This document shows positions 22,128 to 31,539 of a stretch of 31,578 bases of DNA, in pieces (within the stretch, counting starts at the first letter, position 1; each line of letters opens with the position of its first letter). Origin of the DNA: an uncultured bacterium (GTDB lineage Bacteria; Cyanobacteriota; Vampirovibrionia; Gastranaerophilales; Gastranaerophilaceae); the NCBI GenBank assembly GCA_900551915.1, contig URXT01000021.1, positions 1-31,578 on the forward strand, in the 5' to 3' direction. Made by a program: the position numbers and the translations under genes. A model generated the notes under the pieces. That model was not told the DNA's origin. It searched no databases and worked only from the letters and a program-made list of their open reading frames with translations.

Positions 22128-22619
22128 TTATCTCCCGAGAATTGTTTTTGTTTCATTAAAGTCAGGGCGGGTGTTTGGCATTCTGTTAGTTCTTGTGTCG
22201 CGAAGTCTTTCCTCATTGTTTATGAACGGAATATTTCCGGGATGACGCATTATGTAATCTATATCACCGATGTTTTTGAAACGGTCATTCATTTCGCCTT
22301 TGAAAGGTGATGTGTATTTGTAATAATCGCTTGAAAGCACATATTGGTCGCTTTTGCTGACTCCGTTAAATGCAAGCGCCATACCTTCATAAAAAAGATT
22401 TGTCAAAAGCCTTATAAAGCCAAAGCCGCCAATGATAATTACAAGAAATACCCCAAGGATTTTCGGAGCCGCTGCGATTGTCTGCTCCTGAACCTGTGTT
22501 ACGGCTTGCAAAATACCTACAACAAGCCCGATTCCTGCCGCAACCAGAACGCACGGCATTGAGATTGTGAGCATTGTTATAAAACCTTTTGATAAGTATT
22601 CTGCTAAAATTTCTATCAT
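22128..22619 (-). CDS. fliQ: Flagellar/type III export gate protein FliQ with a long C-terminal extension
   Basis: Residues 1-86 are a standard FliQ: two transmembrane helices flanking the conserved QAVTQVQEQTIAAAPKILGV. FliQ proteins are normally about 90 aa; this one is 163. The extra 75 residues are hydrophilic, rich in Asn, Arg, Asp and Tyr, with Pro/Asn-rich segments (RHPGNIPFINNEERLRD) and no membrane helix. The frame is open with no sign of a readthrough fusion, and the next gene starts 6 nt after the stop. AGGGA precedes the ATG. In solved export gates FliQ helices wrap the FliP5-FliR core, so the tail would face the cytosol or the pore exit. The role of the tail is unknown. Confidence 0.9.
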   Translation of the reverse strand: MIEILAEYLSKGFITMLTISMPCVLVAAGIGLVVGILQAVTQVQEQTIAAAPKILGVFLVIIIGGFGFIRLLTNLFYEGMALAFNGVSKSDQYVLSSDYYKYTSPFKGEMNDRFKNIGDIDYIMRHPGNIPFINNEERLRDTRTNRMPNTRPDFNETKTILGR

Positions 22620-22659
22620 AAAATTCCCTTTTTATCTTTTTTGTCCGCCGTTGTCATTG

Positions 22660-23301
22660 TCAGTTATAACTTGTGACAAGCCCCTGCACAATCAAAGCCC
22701 ATCCGTCAACCGCAATAAATATCAACAGCTTAAACGGCAGTGAAATAATCGTCGGCGACAACATGAACATCCCCAGTGCCAGCAAAATGTTTGCAACAAC
22801 AAGGTCAAGCACAATGAACGGAACAAATATAATAAATCCGATTTCAAAAGCTGTTTTCAATTCACTTATGATAAAAGCTGGTGCAACCTGCCAGATTGTA
22901 ACTTCATCAGGTGTTTCAGGCGGAGTTTTCTGTGAAAGCTCCACAAAAAACGCCAAATCACTTTGACGCGTCTGCTTCATCATGAATTCTTTTAAAGGCT
23001 TTGAACCTTCGTTAATTGCCTCAATAATATTCTGGTTTTTCTGATAAGGAACGCTGCCCATCTGATACATTCTCTCAAATGTCGGTCCCATTGTGAAAAA
23101 TGTTAATATCATGGAAAGCCCTATTATTACAATTGAAGGCGGCACCTGCTGTGTTCCCATTGCGGTTTTAAGCATTGAAAATACCACAACAAATCTTAAA
23201 AAACTCGTCATACAGCAAAATACAAACGGCAGTAATGAAAATACTGTCATTACAATTAGCATTTGTATAATCGGGTTTATATCTTTTATGACCGAATCCA
23301 T
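22660..23301 (-). CDS. fliP: Flagellar/type III export gate protein FliP
   Basis: The 213-aa core gate subunit lacks the cleaved N-terminal signal peptide found in some FliP proteins. It opens with a transmembrane hairpin containing MTSFLRFVVVFSMLKTAMGTQQVPP, the hallmark of the family, followed by a soluble loop, a second hydrophobic pair (AFEIGFIIFVPFIVLDLVVANILLALGM) and the conserved SLPFKLLIFIAVDGWALIVQGL end. It starts 2 nt after fliO stops, with AAGGA inside the end of fliO. Forty bases separate it from fliQ, the largest gap in the cluster. FliP and SctR are homologous; the call to FliP rests on the neighbouring FliO. Confidence 0.94.
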   Translation of the reverse strand: MDSVIKDINPIIQMLIVMTVFSLLPFVFCCMTSFLRFVVVFSMLKTAMGTQQVPPSIVIIGLSMILTFFTMGPTFERMYQMGSVPYQKNQNIIEAINEGSKPLKEFMMKQTRQSDLAFFVELSQKTPPETPDEVTIWQVAPAFIISELKTAFEIGFIIFVPFIVLDLVVANILLALGMFMLSPTIISLPFKLLIFIAVDGWALIVQGLVTSYN

Positions 23302-23303
23302 AA

Positions 23304-23846
23304 TTAATCCTTTATTCTGCTTACCATGCTCTTAAGCACATCTTTAGACTGATTTTTCTTTGACTTAATTTTTATATCAGGCAAGTCGTCAATTCCTATA
23401 AATGTTGTTTTTTCATCCTGACGGTATTGAAAATCTTCTCTTGCCGCCTGCGAGGTTGTGTTTTGATAATTTGAGGTTTGAAATTCAGCACTATTTGTCT
23501 GTGATTTCCTATAATTGTTTTGAACGCTTTGCGGTGCAATTTTTTGCGGTATAGTATGTGTTTTTTGTAAATGTGTTTCAAAATTCACACTTTCGTCAGC
23601 TTGAAGTTTAGAAATAAGATTAGTTTTGTCAGCATCTGAGACAATAAGAAATTTTTCACTTCCGGCTCTGACAACCATAAGAGTCTTACGCGGTCCGATA
23701 GAGAGAGTATCTTCCACGTTTAGAAAGTTGGAGTTCTTTGAGCCGAAACTTCCGGCTGCAAATTTTTTATACACAAATAATGCGAAAAATATTAATCCGC
23801 ACATTGCCATTGTGTATACTGTAAAATTTAAAATGTAACTTCCCAT
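23304..23846 (-). CDS. fliO: FliO-like flagellar export assembly protein
   Basis: The 180-aa product has one N-terminal transmembrane helix (about 5-27), then a small domain with the FliO pattern (NVEDTLSIGPRKTLMVVRAGSEKFLIVSDADKTNLISKL), then a long, low-complexity Gln/Asn/Ser-rich tail. FliO helps assemble the FliP ring in flagellar systems and is missing from virulence type III systems. Position just upstream of fliP is canonical. Divergence is high, as usual for FliO, so the call rests on pattern plus synteny. Confidence 0.85.
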   Translation of the reverse strand: MGSYILNFTVYTMAMCGLIFFALFVYKKFAAGSFGSKNSNFLNVEDTLSIGPRKTLMVVRAGSEKFLIVSDADKTNLISKLQADESVNFETHLQKTHTIPQKIAPQSVQNNYRKSQTNSAEFQTSNYQNTTSQAAREDFQYRQDEKTTFIGIDDLPDIKIKSKKNQSKDVLKSMVSRIKD

Positions 23847-23878
23847 CTTTATCCCCGTAATTTTTGCTGACTCTAAAA

Positions 23879-25090
23879 TTATATATCTTCATCTTCAAGT
23901 TCAAAGTCGCTGTAGTCGAATTCTTCTTCTTCATTCGCTTGCGGTTCCGGTGCCGGCATTGGTTCGTCCGGACTTGAAGGCATCGGTTCATTCAAATTAT
24001 GTGCGGGCTGCTGCGGTGCATAATTATGTGGTTCTGTTTGCATATCTTCAACTTCCTGCTGTCCTTTTTCAACAATATCAGAAATTTTAACGCCGTACCT
24101 GTCGTTTATAATTACGAGTTCGCCGTGTCCGATAACTTTGTTTTCTACACGAAGCGTAATTTTATTATCATAAAGAGCCGCAATATCAACCACAAGCCCG
24201 TCTTCTATTCTTTTCAAATTGCCGAGAGTAATCTTTACGGGGTCAAATTCAGCATACATGTCAACCTCTATGCTGTCCCATAAATTAGTATTTCCGGTAT
24301 TTTCGTCCATGTTTTCTCCTTCATCTTCGTCAAGCGGATGTGTAAGTCCCATATTAGGGTTAATTTTAAAATCTTTTTCATAATCTTTGAGGACAAATCT
24401 CATAGTATCAAGAGCACTGTTCTCAAAAACAACAATATCTTCAGGCTCAAGCCCTTTCATTTCCTTTACTGTAAATCTGGTGGAGCCGATTTGAATTTTT
24501 GCTTTTATAGGACATTTGTAAAAGTCAGAAAATTCAAACTTGTCTTCTTTTACAACGACTTTGTTGGCCTCAAGCCTTGCACACGGAAGTGAAATAATGA
24601 ATTTGCCGACATTTCCGTCATCAAGGTTTTTGACAATGAATGTCAGGTGAATCATATCGAAATTTTTGCGTTTAATATTTACAACCGGAGTCGGGGTGAG
24701 GAATTTTGCCATAATTCTGAACATGTAATCATTAAACGCTGTTAAAATTTCACCTTCCAAATCCGTCATTCTGTTTATGTTGAATGAGCGGTTCGGGCGT
24801 CCGAGGGCTTTTTCAAGAAGCATTGCGACGGTTTTGTCAGAAATTCTGAAAAACATATCATAAAGTTTGTCGACTCTGATTTTTGTAACAAAATAAGGTT
24901 CATTTGTCATCAGAAGGTTAATATTTTTGCTTACTGCAATAAGTTCAAACCGGAATCCAGGCAGGAAAAAGCCGTCGCTGGACTTTTGAGCAGCGATTGG
25001 AAAAACTTTTTTAAACCAGTCATACTCTTCATACAAATTATCGGTAACGGGTATTTTGGTATGTTCAAGTGCCTTTAAAATATTTTCCAT
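23879..25090 (-). CDS. C-ring protein with two SPOA domains (FliM/FliN or SctQ-like)
   Basis: The product is about 403 aa from ATG 25090. A TTG at 25165 would add 25 residues but has no ribosome site. The N-terminal 200 residues resemble weakly the FliM/CheC-like middle domain. Two SPOA domains follow: one around IKAKIQIGSTRFTVKEMKGL and a second, better one around IEVDMYAEFDPVKITLGNLK to VKISDIV. A Pro/Glu-rich acidic tail of about 55 residues ends in EDEDI. In flagella FliM and FliN each carry one SPOA domain; two in one chain is the layout of SctQ in injectisomes. Gene order (this gene, fliO, fliP, fliQ, fliR) matches fliMNOPQR, so it likely replaces fliM and fliN. No FliM-type N-terminal CheY-binding peptide is visible. 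Confidence 0.82.
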   Translation of the reverse strand: MENILKALEHTKIPVTDNLYEEYDWFKKVFPIAAQKSSDGFFLPGFRFELIAVSKNINLLMTNEPYFVTKIRVDKLYDMFFRISDKTVAMLLEKALGRPNRSFNINRMTDLEGEILTAFNDYMFRIMAKFLTPTPVVNIKRKNFDMIHLTFIVKNLDDGNVGKFIISLPCARLEANKVVVKEDKFEFSDFYKCPIKAKIQIGSTRFTVKEMKGLEPEDIVVFENSALDTMRFVLKDYEKDFKINPNMGLTHPLDEDEGENMDENTGNTNLWDSIEVDMYAEFDPVKITLGNLKRIEDGLVVDIAALYDNKITLRVENKVIGHGELVIINDRYGVKISDIVEKGQQEVEDMQTEPHNYAPQQPAHNLNEPMPSSPDEPMPAPEPQANEEEEFDYSDFELEDEDI

Positions 25091-25245
25091 TGAATTATGG
25101 CTATCCCTATATTGTGTATAAATTCCCTCACATACAGTATAGTATTTTTTTTCACTACATTTCAACTTTGTAACGTATTTTAATGAAATTCACAATAAAG
25201 GCAAATCTTATTTATCCTGTTAAAAATATTTAATCAGGCTCTTGT

Positions 25246-25809
25246 TCAAAGCTGAATAGTTCTGAAAATAGTATAATACCTGTAATTCCCGAAATAAATT
25301 ACCAGAGAAAGATAATTTCTCTCCAAATCGGTTGCTTCAAGGTAAGCCTGCGGTGCGGGTTTTCTTTTTGCACTAGGAAAAATTTTGCCGATTGTGTCCA
25401 TTGCTTTTATGTGAAGACTTTGTGAAATCGTTAGTTTCGGTTTTGGAATATGGTCGTCGTAAAAAGTCATAGGGACTATTTCGCGCTCGTAAACTGGTAT
25501 AATATATTTGATTTTTCCGCCTTCTTTAAATAAAATATACCAGTTGTCTTTATATTCACGCGGTGTGAGTGCGTAATATCCTGGTTCTATCGTAATGCTT
25601 TTGAAAAATATCGGGCTTGCAAGTCTGAACAGAGGATATGGCGACCAGGAGGATTGTTGCTGGTCATAATATTCGCCCGGGTCAACATTGTGAACATATT
25701 TGTGCGTCGGAACTTCAAGAGAGCGGTAAATTTCTTCATAGTCCACGTTTTTTGCAGAAGCGCAAAGACCTGAAAGTACTAGTAAAGCGATTAATAAGAC
25801 TTTTTTCAT
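25246..25809 (-). CDS. Secreted hypothetical protein
   Basis: The 187-aa product has a signal peptide MKKVLLIALLVLSGLCASA (cut about residue 19) and a mature domain rich in Tyr, Pro and aromatic residues (for example YEREIVPMTFYDDHIPKPK). It has no lipobox at the cleavage site and no later membrane helix, so it is likely periplasmic or exported. The family is not recognised. It reads in the same direction as the export cluster but comes before it with its own promoter. That promoter (TTGATT-16-TAAAAT) places the -10 six bases from the ATG, with no ribosome site. Confidence 0.65.
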   Translation of the reverse strand: MKKVLLIALLVLSGLCASAKNVDYEEIYRSLEVPTHKYVHNVDPGEYYDQQQSSWSPYPLFRLASPIFFKSITIEPGYYALTPREYKDNWYILFKEGGKIKYIIPVYEREIVPMTFYDDHIPKPKLTISQSLHIKAMDTIGKIFPSAKRKPAPQAYLEATDLERNYLSLVIYFGNYRYYTIFRTIQL

Positions 25810-25815
25810 AAAATT

Positions 25816-25843
25816 ATTTTAACGTTTTTTACTTAAAAATCAA
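25816..25843 (-). promoter_or_regulatory. Promoter of the secreted protein, predicting a leaderless transcript
   Basis: TTGATT (25838-25843), 16 bp, TAAAAT (25816-25821), then AATTTT and the ATG. No Shine-Dalgarno sequence can fit. It is divergent from the agmatinase promoter, which has a normal leader. Confidence 0.55.
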
Positions 25844-25847
25844 TCAT

Positions 25848-25877
25848 TTGTATAGATTAAAACTTTTTTGTTATAAT
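25848..25877 (+). promoter_or_regulatory. Promoter of the agmatinase gene
   Basis: TTGTAT (25848-25853), an 18-bp spacer and an extended TG-T-TATAAT (hexamer 25872-25877). The leader of about 25 nt contains GGAGGAG before the ATG. Confidence 0.7.
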
Positions 25878-25909
25878 TAAACTGAGCAGACAAAGGAGGA
25901 GTAAATATT

Positions 25910-26746
25910 ATGTTGAGCGGACCTTTTTTAGACAGAAACTGGATGGGGCAAAATCCTGATTATGACAAAGCCGATGTGATTATGCTGGGGCTTCCGTTTG
26001 ACGGAACTGTTTCCTACAGACCCGGTTCAAGATTTGCGCCTGAGCAGATAAGGCTTGCAAGCTGGGGTTTGGAAGAATATTCTCCGAATTTTGACAGACA
26101 TCTTGAAGATGTGAATTTTCATGATGCTGGCGATTTGGAATTTCCGCTTGGCAATACTTACAAATCTCTTGAGGTAATTGAGAAAAATGTCGAAGAGATT
26201 TACAAAGACGGCAAAAAAGTTTTTGGAATAGGCGGGGAACATCTTGTTACTCTTCCTGAAATCAAAGCAGTTTCAAAGTTTTATAAGGATTTGGCAATTG
26301 TTCATTTTGATGCTCATACGGATTTGAGAGAGGAATATCTTGGTGAAGAAATGTCGCATTCTGCAGTAATACGCCATTGCACAAAGATAATCGGTGCGGA
26401 GAACTTACGTCAAATCGGAATTCGTTCAGGCATGAAAGAAGAATTTGAATTCATGAAACAGCACAACACCCTTGCGCACAAATATTCTGATTTGGACGCG
26501 CTTAAAGGTAAGAAAATTTTCGTAACAGTGGATTTGGATGTTCTAGACCCTTCGATTATGCCCGGAACAGGTACGCCTGAATCCGGAGGACTTACATTTA
26601 ATGAACTTACAGGCTGGTTCAAATACCTTCAAAACTTTGACATAATCGGCGCCGATGTTGTTGAACTTGCACCGGATTATGATGCAACAGGTGTTTCAAC
26701 TGCTGTGGCAACAAAGGTTATTAGGGAATTGTTGATGATTTTGTAA
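25910..26746 (+). CDS. speB: Agmatinase (ureohydrolase family)
   Basis: This 278-aa manganese enzyme would hydrolyse agmatine to putrescine and urea. Metal-ligand motifs are in place: GGEHLVTLPE, VHFDAHTDLRE and VDLDVLDPSIMPGTGTPESGG. Length fits agmatinase (280-300 aa) and is shorter than arginase. Arginine decarboxylase is not in the window, so polyamine synthesis here is inferred from family only; related ureohydrolases acting on other guanidino compounds cannot be excluded. GGAGGAG gives a strong ribosome site. ligA follows after 43 nt on the same strand. Confidence 0.88.
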   Translation: MLSGPFLDRNWMGQNPDYDKADVIMLGLPFDGTVSYRPGSRFAPEQIRLASWGLEEYSPNFDRHLEDVNFHDAGDLEFPLGNTYKSLEVIEKNVEEIYKDGKKVFGIGGEHLVTLPEIKAVSKFYKDLAIVHFDAHTDLREEYLGEEMSHSAVIRHCTKIIGAENLRQIGIRSGMKEEFEFMKQHNTLAHKYSDLDALKGKKIFVTVDLDVLDPSIMPGTGTPESGGLTFNELTGWFKYLQNFDIIGADVVELAPDYDATGVSTAVATKVIRELLMIL

Positions 26747-26774
26747 TTTGTATTGTGATTAAAATAAAATTTAG

Positions 26775-28775
<2,001 letters not shown>

Positions 28776-28790
28776 AAAGGATGTGCGCCA

Positions 28791-29222
28791 ATGAGAAAAA
28801 ATGCTAAAATTATACAAATCTCAGGTTTTAGAGGGTTACTGCTGGCAGTATTCATTGTAACCTGTTTAATTGCCGGATTTGTGGTATTCCCGGGGTTAGG
28901 AGCAATGTATTTGTGGAATATAACAATGGCTTCCTCCTTTTCTCTTCCGGCAATTAACATCTTTCAGGGGATTTTATTGTGGCTGATTGCGGCTCTTATA
29001 TTTTATCTTACAGGCGGCAGCCAGAGCGTTGTTCAATTCAAAAGCACCTCACAGCTCAGCGATTATGAGTTAAAAGAACTTATGTCAAGGATTAAAAAGC
29101 AAAACTCCGCTGACAAGCAGACTTCCGTTGGCTTCAAATCCTTTGAAATAAAAGAAATCAGTAAAGCTGATAATATCGGAGAGAAAAACTCCGAGCATGA
29201 AAAAGATAAGGAGAAATTATGA
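28791..29222 (+). CDS. Two-TM membrane protein coupled to the SIMPL gene
   Basis: The 143-aa product has two hydrophobic helices (about 14-46 and 54-80) followed by a cytosolic, charged C-terminal half (SDYELKELMSRIKKQ...). The family is not recognised. AAGGA precedes the ATG, 15 nt after ligA ends. Its stop overlaps the start of the SIMPL gene (ATGA), so both are coupled, and the helices could anchor or position the partner. Cotranscription with ligA is probable. Confidence 0.7.
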   Translation: MRKNAKIIQISGFRGLLLAVFIVTCLIAGFVVFPGLGAMYLWNITMASSFSLPAINIFQGILLWLIAALIFYLTGGSQSVVQFKSTSQLSDYELKELMSRIKKQNSADKQTSVGFKSFEIKEISKADNIGEKNSEHEKDKEKL

Positions 29223-29971
29223 AAAAGTTAATGGTTATGGCCGCTGCAGCCGCTTTAATTGCAGGTATCACTGTTAATTCAGTCACCGCGGCAGCAAATA
29301 CTACCGAGGAAAGAGGGTATGTTTCAGTAACAGCTTCTTCTAATAAAGAATTAGCTCCTGATACTGCTGAAATTTCTATTTCTGTTGTTACAACTGACAA
29401 TAAATCAATGCAGAAAGCAACTGCTCAAAACAAGGAAATTTCAGACAAAGTTTATGCAGCTATGAAGTCTATGATTAATCCTGAAAACAAAGATTATGTT
29501 AAAACTTCAAACTTCCGCGCAAATCCGATTTATACATACTCGGGAAGTAAAAGAAACCTTGATAAATACGAAGTTTCAAACACAATCGTTATCCATACAA
29601 AATCAATTAACAAAATCGGCGACATGATTGATAAAGCTATTTCTTTGGGTGCAACCGATGTAAGCAACATGAGTTTTTCAGTGTCAAAATACGAAAACGA
29701 ATGCGATGCTCTTTTAACTTCAGCAACTAAAAAAGCACGTGCGCAAGCTGATACTCTTGTAAAAGCCGCAGATTCGGTTATTACAGGTGTAAAATCAATT
29801 AATGGAACTTGCAGCCCTAATGCAACAACAAGGGTTATGTACAATATGATGGCTAAAAGCAACATGTACGACAGCGCAGCTCCTGAAGCTGCAATGGGTT
29901 CTTCAACACCAATTGAAGTCGGTGTTGTAAGAATTTATGCAAATGTAAATGCAAGCTTTTTTGTCAAATAG
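29219..29971 (+). CDS. SIMPL-domain (DUF541) periplasmic protein
   Basis: The 250-aa product has a signal peptide (MKKLMVMAAAAALIAGI..., cut near residue 25 at TAA-ANT). The mature part is a SIMPL domain: it starts GYVSVTASSNKELAPDTAEISISVVT, has the helix DKVYAAMKSM, the mid motif KYEVSNTIVIHTKSINKIGDMIDKAISLGATDVSNMSF, and ends with VGVVRIYANVNASFFVK. Proteins of this family (such as E. coli YggE) are periplasmic with roles suggested in stress, but no defined reaction. It is translationally coupled to the membrane protein upstream. Confidence 0.88.
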   Translation: MKKLMVMAAAAALIAGITVNSVTAAANTTEERGYVSVTASSNKELAPDTAEISISVVTTDNKSMQKATAQNKEISDKVYAAMKSMINPENKDYVKTSNFRANPIYTYSGSKRNLDKYEVSNTIVIHTKSINKIGDMIDKAISLGATDVSNMSFSVSKYENECDALLTSATKKARAQADTLVKAADSVITGVKSINGTCSPNATTRVMYNMMAKSNMYDSAAPEAAMGSSTPIEVGVVRIYANVNASFFVK

Positions 29972-30050
29972 TTAATTAATGTAAAAAATTAGAATTAACT
30001 AGCAAAAAAGATTCTTTATGGTTTTTAAACTGACAGATAAAAGGTTAACC

Positions 30051-31421
30051 ATGAATGTTTCAAAAATTAATGTTTTAAATGTAAATAAAACGGGAGTATC
30101 GCTATTTCGCGGCGATACTCCCGTTTCTGAAAATGATAAAAAAGATAATTCCAAAACAACTAATGCGACAAAGTTTTTATATGGCGCAGGAATTGTTTCT
30201 GCCGGAATTCTTGCAGCGGCATTGGCAGCCCGCGCCGGACTTTTTTCGAAAAAAGCAGCAAGCGCAGTTAATAACAGCCAAACACCTGTTAAAAAGAGAG
30301 TTCCAAGCCCTGAAATTATTGTAGAAGAAAAAGTTATTCCGCTTGACCCGCCGCGTGAAGAAAGGCTGAAAGCCCGCGAGGTTGTTCAGGAAAATCTCCA
30401 ATATTTTATTGATTATTCAAAGTTTGGCAATGCCAAAACAGAAGGACAAAAAGCGGCCTTCTTTACGAATTGTATGAACCGCATTAACAACATGAGTTAT
30501 GAAGAACAGTTTGACGAATTCCAGGGATTTTTAAAATTTATAAAAACTCTTGAGCCGGAAAGTGTGAAAAATAAAATTTTGTTTACACTTGGAAGATTTA
30601 AACGTGACAATAATGAAAGATTTGCTAAAGAAGCTTTGGATTTTGCCAAAGAGAATCCCGCTTATAAAAATACGATTTTAAGTAATCTTGTAGCGTACGA
30701 AACAGATGGAAATTTTGCCCGCGAACTTGCAGGCACCTGGTTTCACAAAACTGATAACCTTGCAAAACGTTATGACAAACATGTTGATGATTTGATAAAA
30801 ATCCGTAAGCTTTTAACTGAAACCGGTTTGAAATCTGATGAACGTACACGTTTGAAAAACCGTCAGGATTGGATAAATATCGGTTATCACTCGCCAAATA
30901 CTTATATGCTTGGTTTTCAATATAGTGAAAGAGCGCCGGAGATAAGAAAAGCTGCTTTTGAATATGACATTATGCATGGTCTTTCTAAAGATGAAGCTGC
31001 TTCATTGATTGACCAACTTAAAGCGGCTGATACTTCAATTACACACAAAACTATTGAAGAATTATCTGAAAATCTGCAAACACATGGCGTGCCGAAGGAT
31101 AGAGCGGCTTCGCTAATAAATCAGTTAAATGATGAAACTGCACAACTTCGGCAGAAAGAAATTGAATATCTGCAAGGCTTTTCAACAGATGATGTTTCAA
31201 AAGAAAAGCAAGAAGAGCTTCGCGGATTACTGGAAAAGCTTTATTCTGATGACGCTTTGCCTGCATCATACAAAGAGCTTGCCGGATATGGAATCTCAAA
31301 AGATGAAGCAAAATTGATGGTAAGACAACTTAATTCCCAAATTACCGTCTCCGAAACCCAGAAAACATACGGCATGACTCTTGACGAAATGATAGAGAAA
31401 ATTAACAAAGCTGTAATTTAA
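30051..31421 (+). CDS. Lineage-type hypothetical protein with C-terminal G-x-S-K-D-E-A repeats
   Basis: The product is 456 aa from ATG 30051, chosen because AAAAGG precedes it; ATG 30018 lacks a ribosome site. The N-terminus MNVSKINVLNVNKTGVSLF has no signal peptide. A hydrophobic Gly/Ala-rich helix follows at about residues 42-61, then a Lys/Pro-rich linker, then a long helical domain. The C-terminal quarter has four related segments: HGLSKDEAASLIDQL (309), HGVPKDRAASLINQL (345), YGISKDEAKLMVRQL (413) and a weaker YGMTLDEMIEKINKA (440). The family is not recognised; repeated short helices suggest a binding surface. A perfect DNA hairpin lies in codons 13-26. Confidence 0.75.
   Translation: MNVSKINVLNVNKTGVSLFRGDTPVSENDKKDNSKTTNATKFLYGAGIVSAGILAAALAARAGLFSKKAASAVNNSQTPVKKRVPSPEIIVEEKVIPLDPPREERLKAREVVQENLQYFIDYSKFGNAKTEGQKAAFFTNCMNRINNMSYEEQFDEFQGFLKFIKTLEPESVKNKILFTLGRFKRDNNERFAKEALDFAKENPAYKNTILSNLVAYETDGNFARELAGTWFHKTDNLAKRYDKHVDDLIKIRKLLTETGLKSDERTRLKNRQDWINIGYHSPNTYMLGFQYSERAPEIRKAAFEYDIMHGLSKDEAASLIDQLKAADTSITHKTIEELSENLQTHGVPKDRAASLINQLNDETAQLRQKEIEYLQGFSTDDVSKEKQEELRGLLEKLYSDDALPASYKELAGYGISKDEAKLMVRQLNSQITVSETQKTYGMTLDEMIEKINKAVI
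30088..30126. repeat. Perfect 15-bp inverted repeat inside the 5' end of a coding region
   Basis: The arms AAACGGGAGTATCGC and GCGATACTCCCGTTT (30088-30102 and 30112-30126) surround a 9-nt loop. The structure begins 37 nt after the start codon. It has no T-run behind it, so it is a poor terminator, but it would form a very stable mRNA hairpin close to the ribosome start. Confidence 0.95.
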
Positions 31422-31464
31422 TTATTTTAACAAAATTTATCGGTTTATTATCCTTTTTCTTACC

Positions 31465-31493
31465 TTGCGTAATGAAAAATAATAGTATATAAT
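31465..31493 (+). promoter_or_regulatory. Promoter of the truncated last gene
   Basis: TTGCGT (31465-31470), a 17-bp spacer and a perfect TATAAT (31488-31493) predict a leader of about 40 nt that contains AAGGAG. The 118-bp gap before the gene shows nothing else. Confidence 0.75.
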
Positions 31494-31539
31494 AGCTTTA
31501 GTATTAAACAAAAATTTACAGAAATAAGGAGTTAGAGGT

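Noticed and set aside
24338..24592. Plus-strand frame inside the SPOA gene
   Set aside because: Antisense to a conserved domain, Phe/Lys-rich, no start signals.
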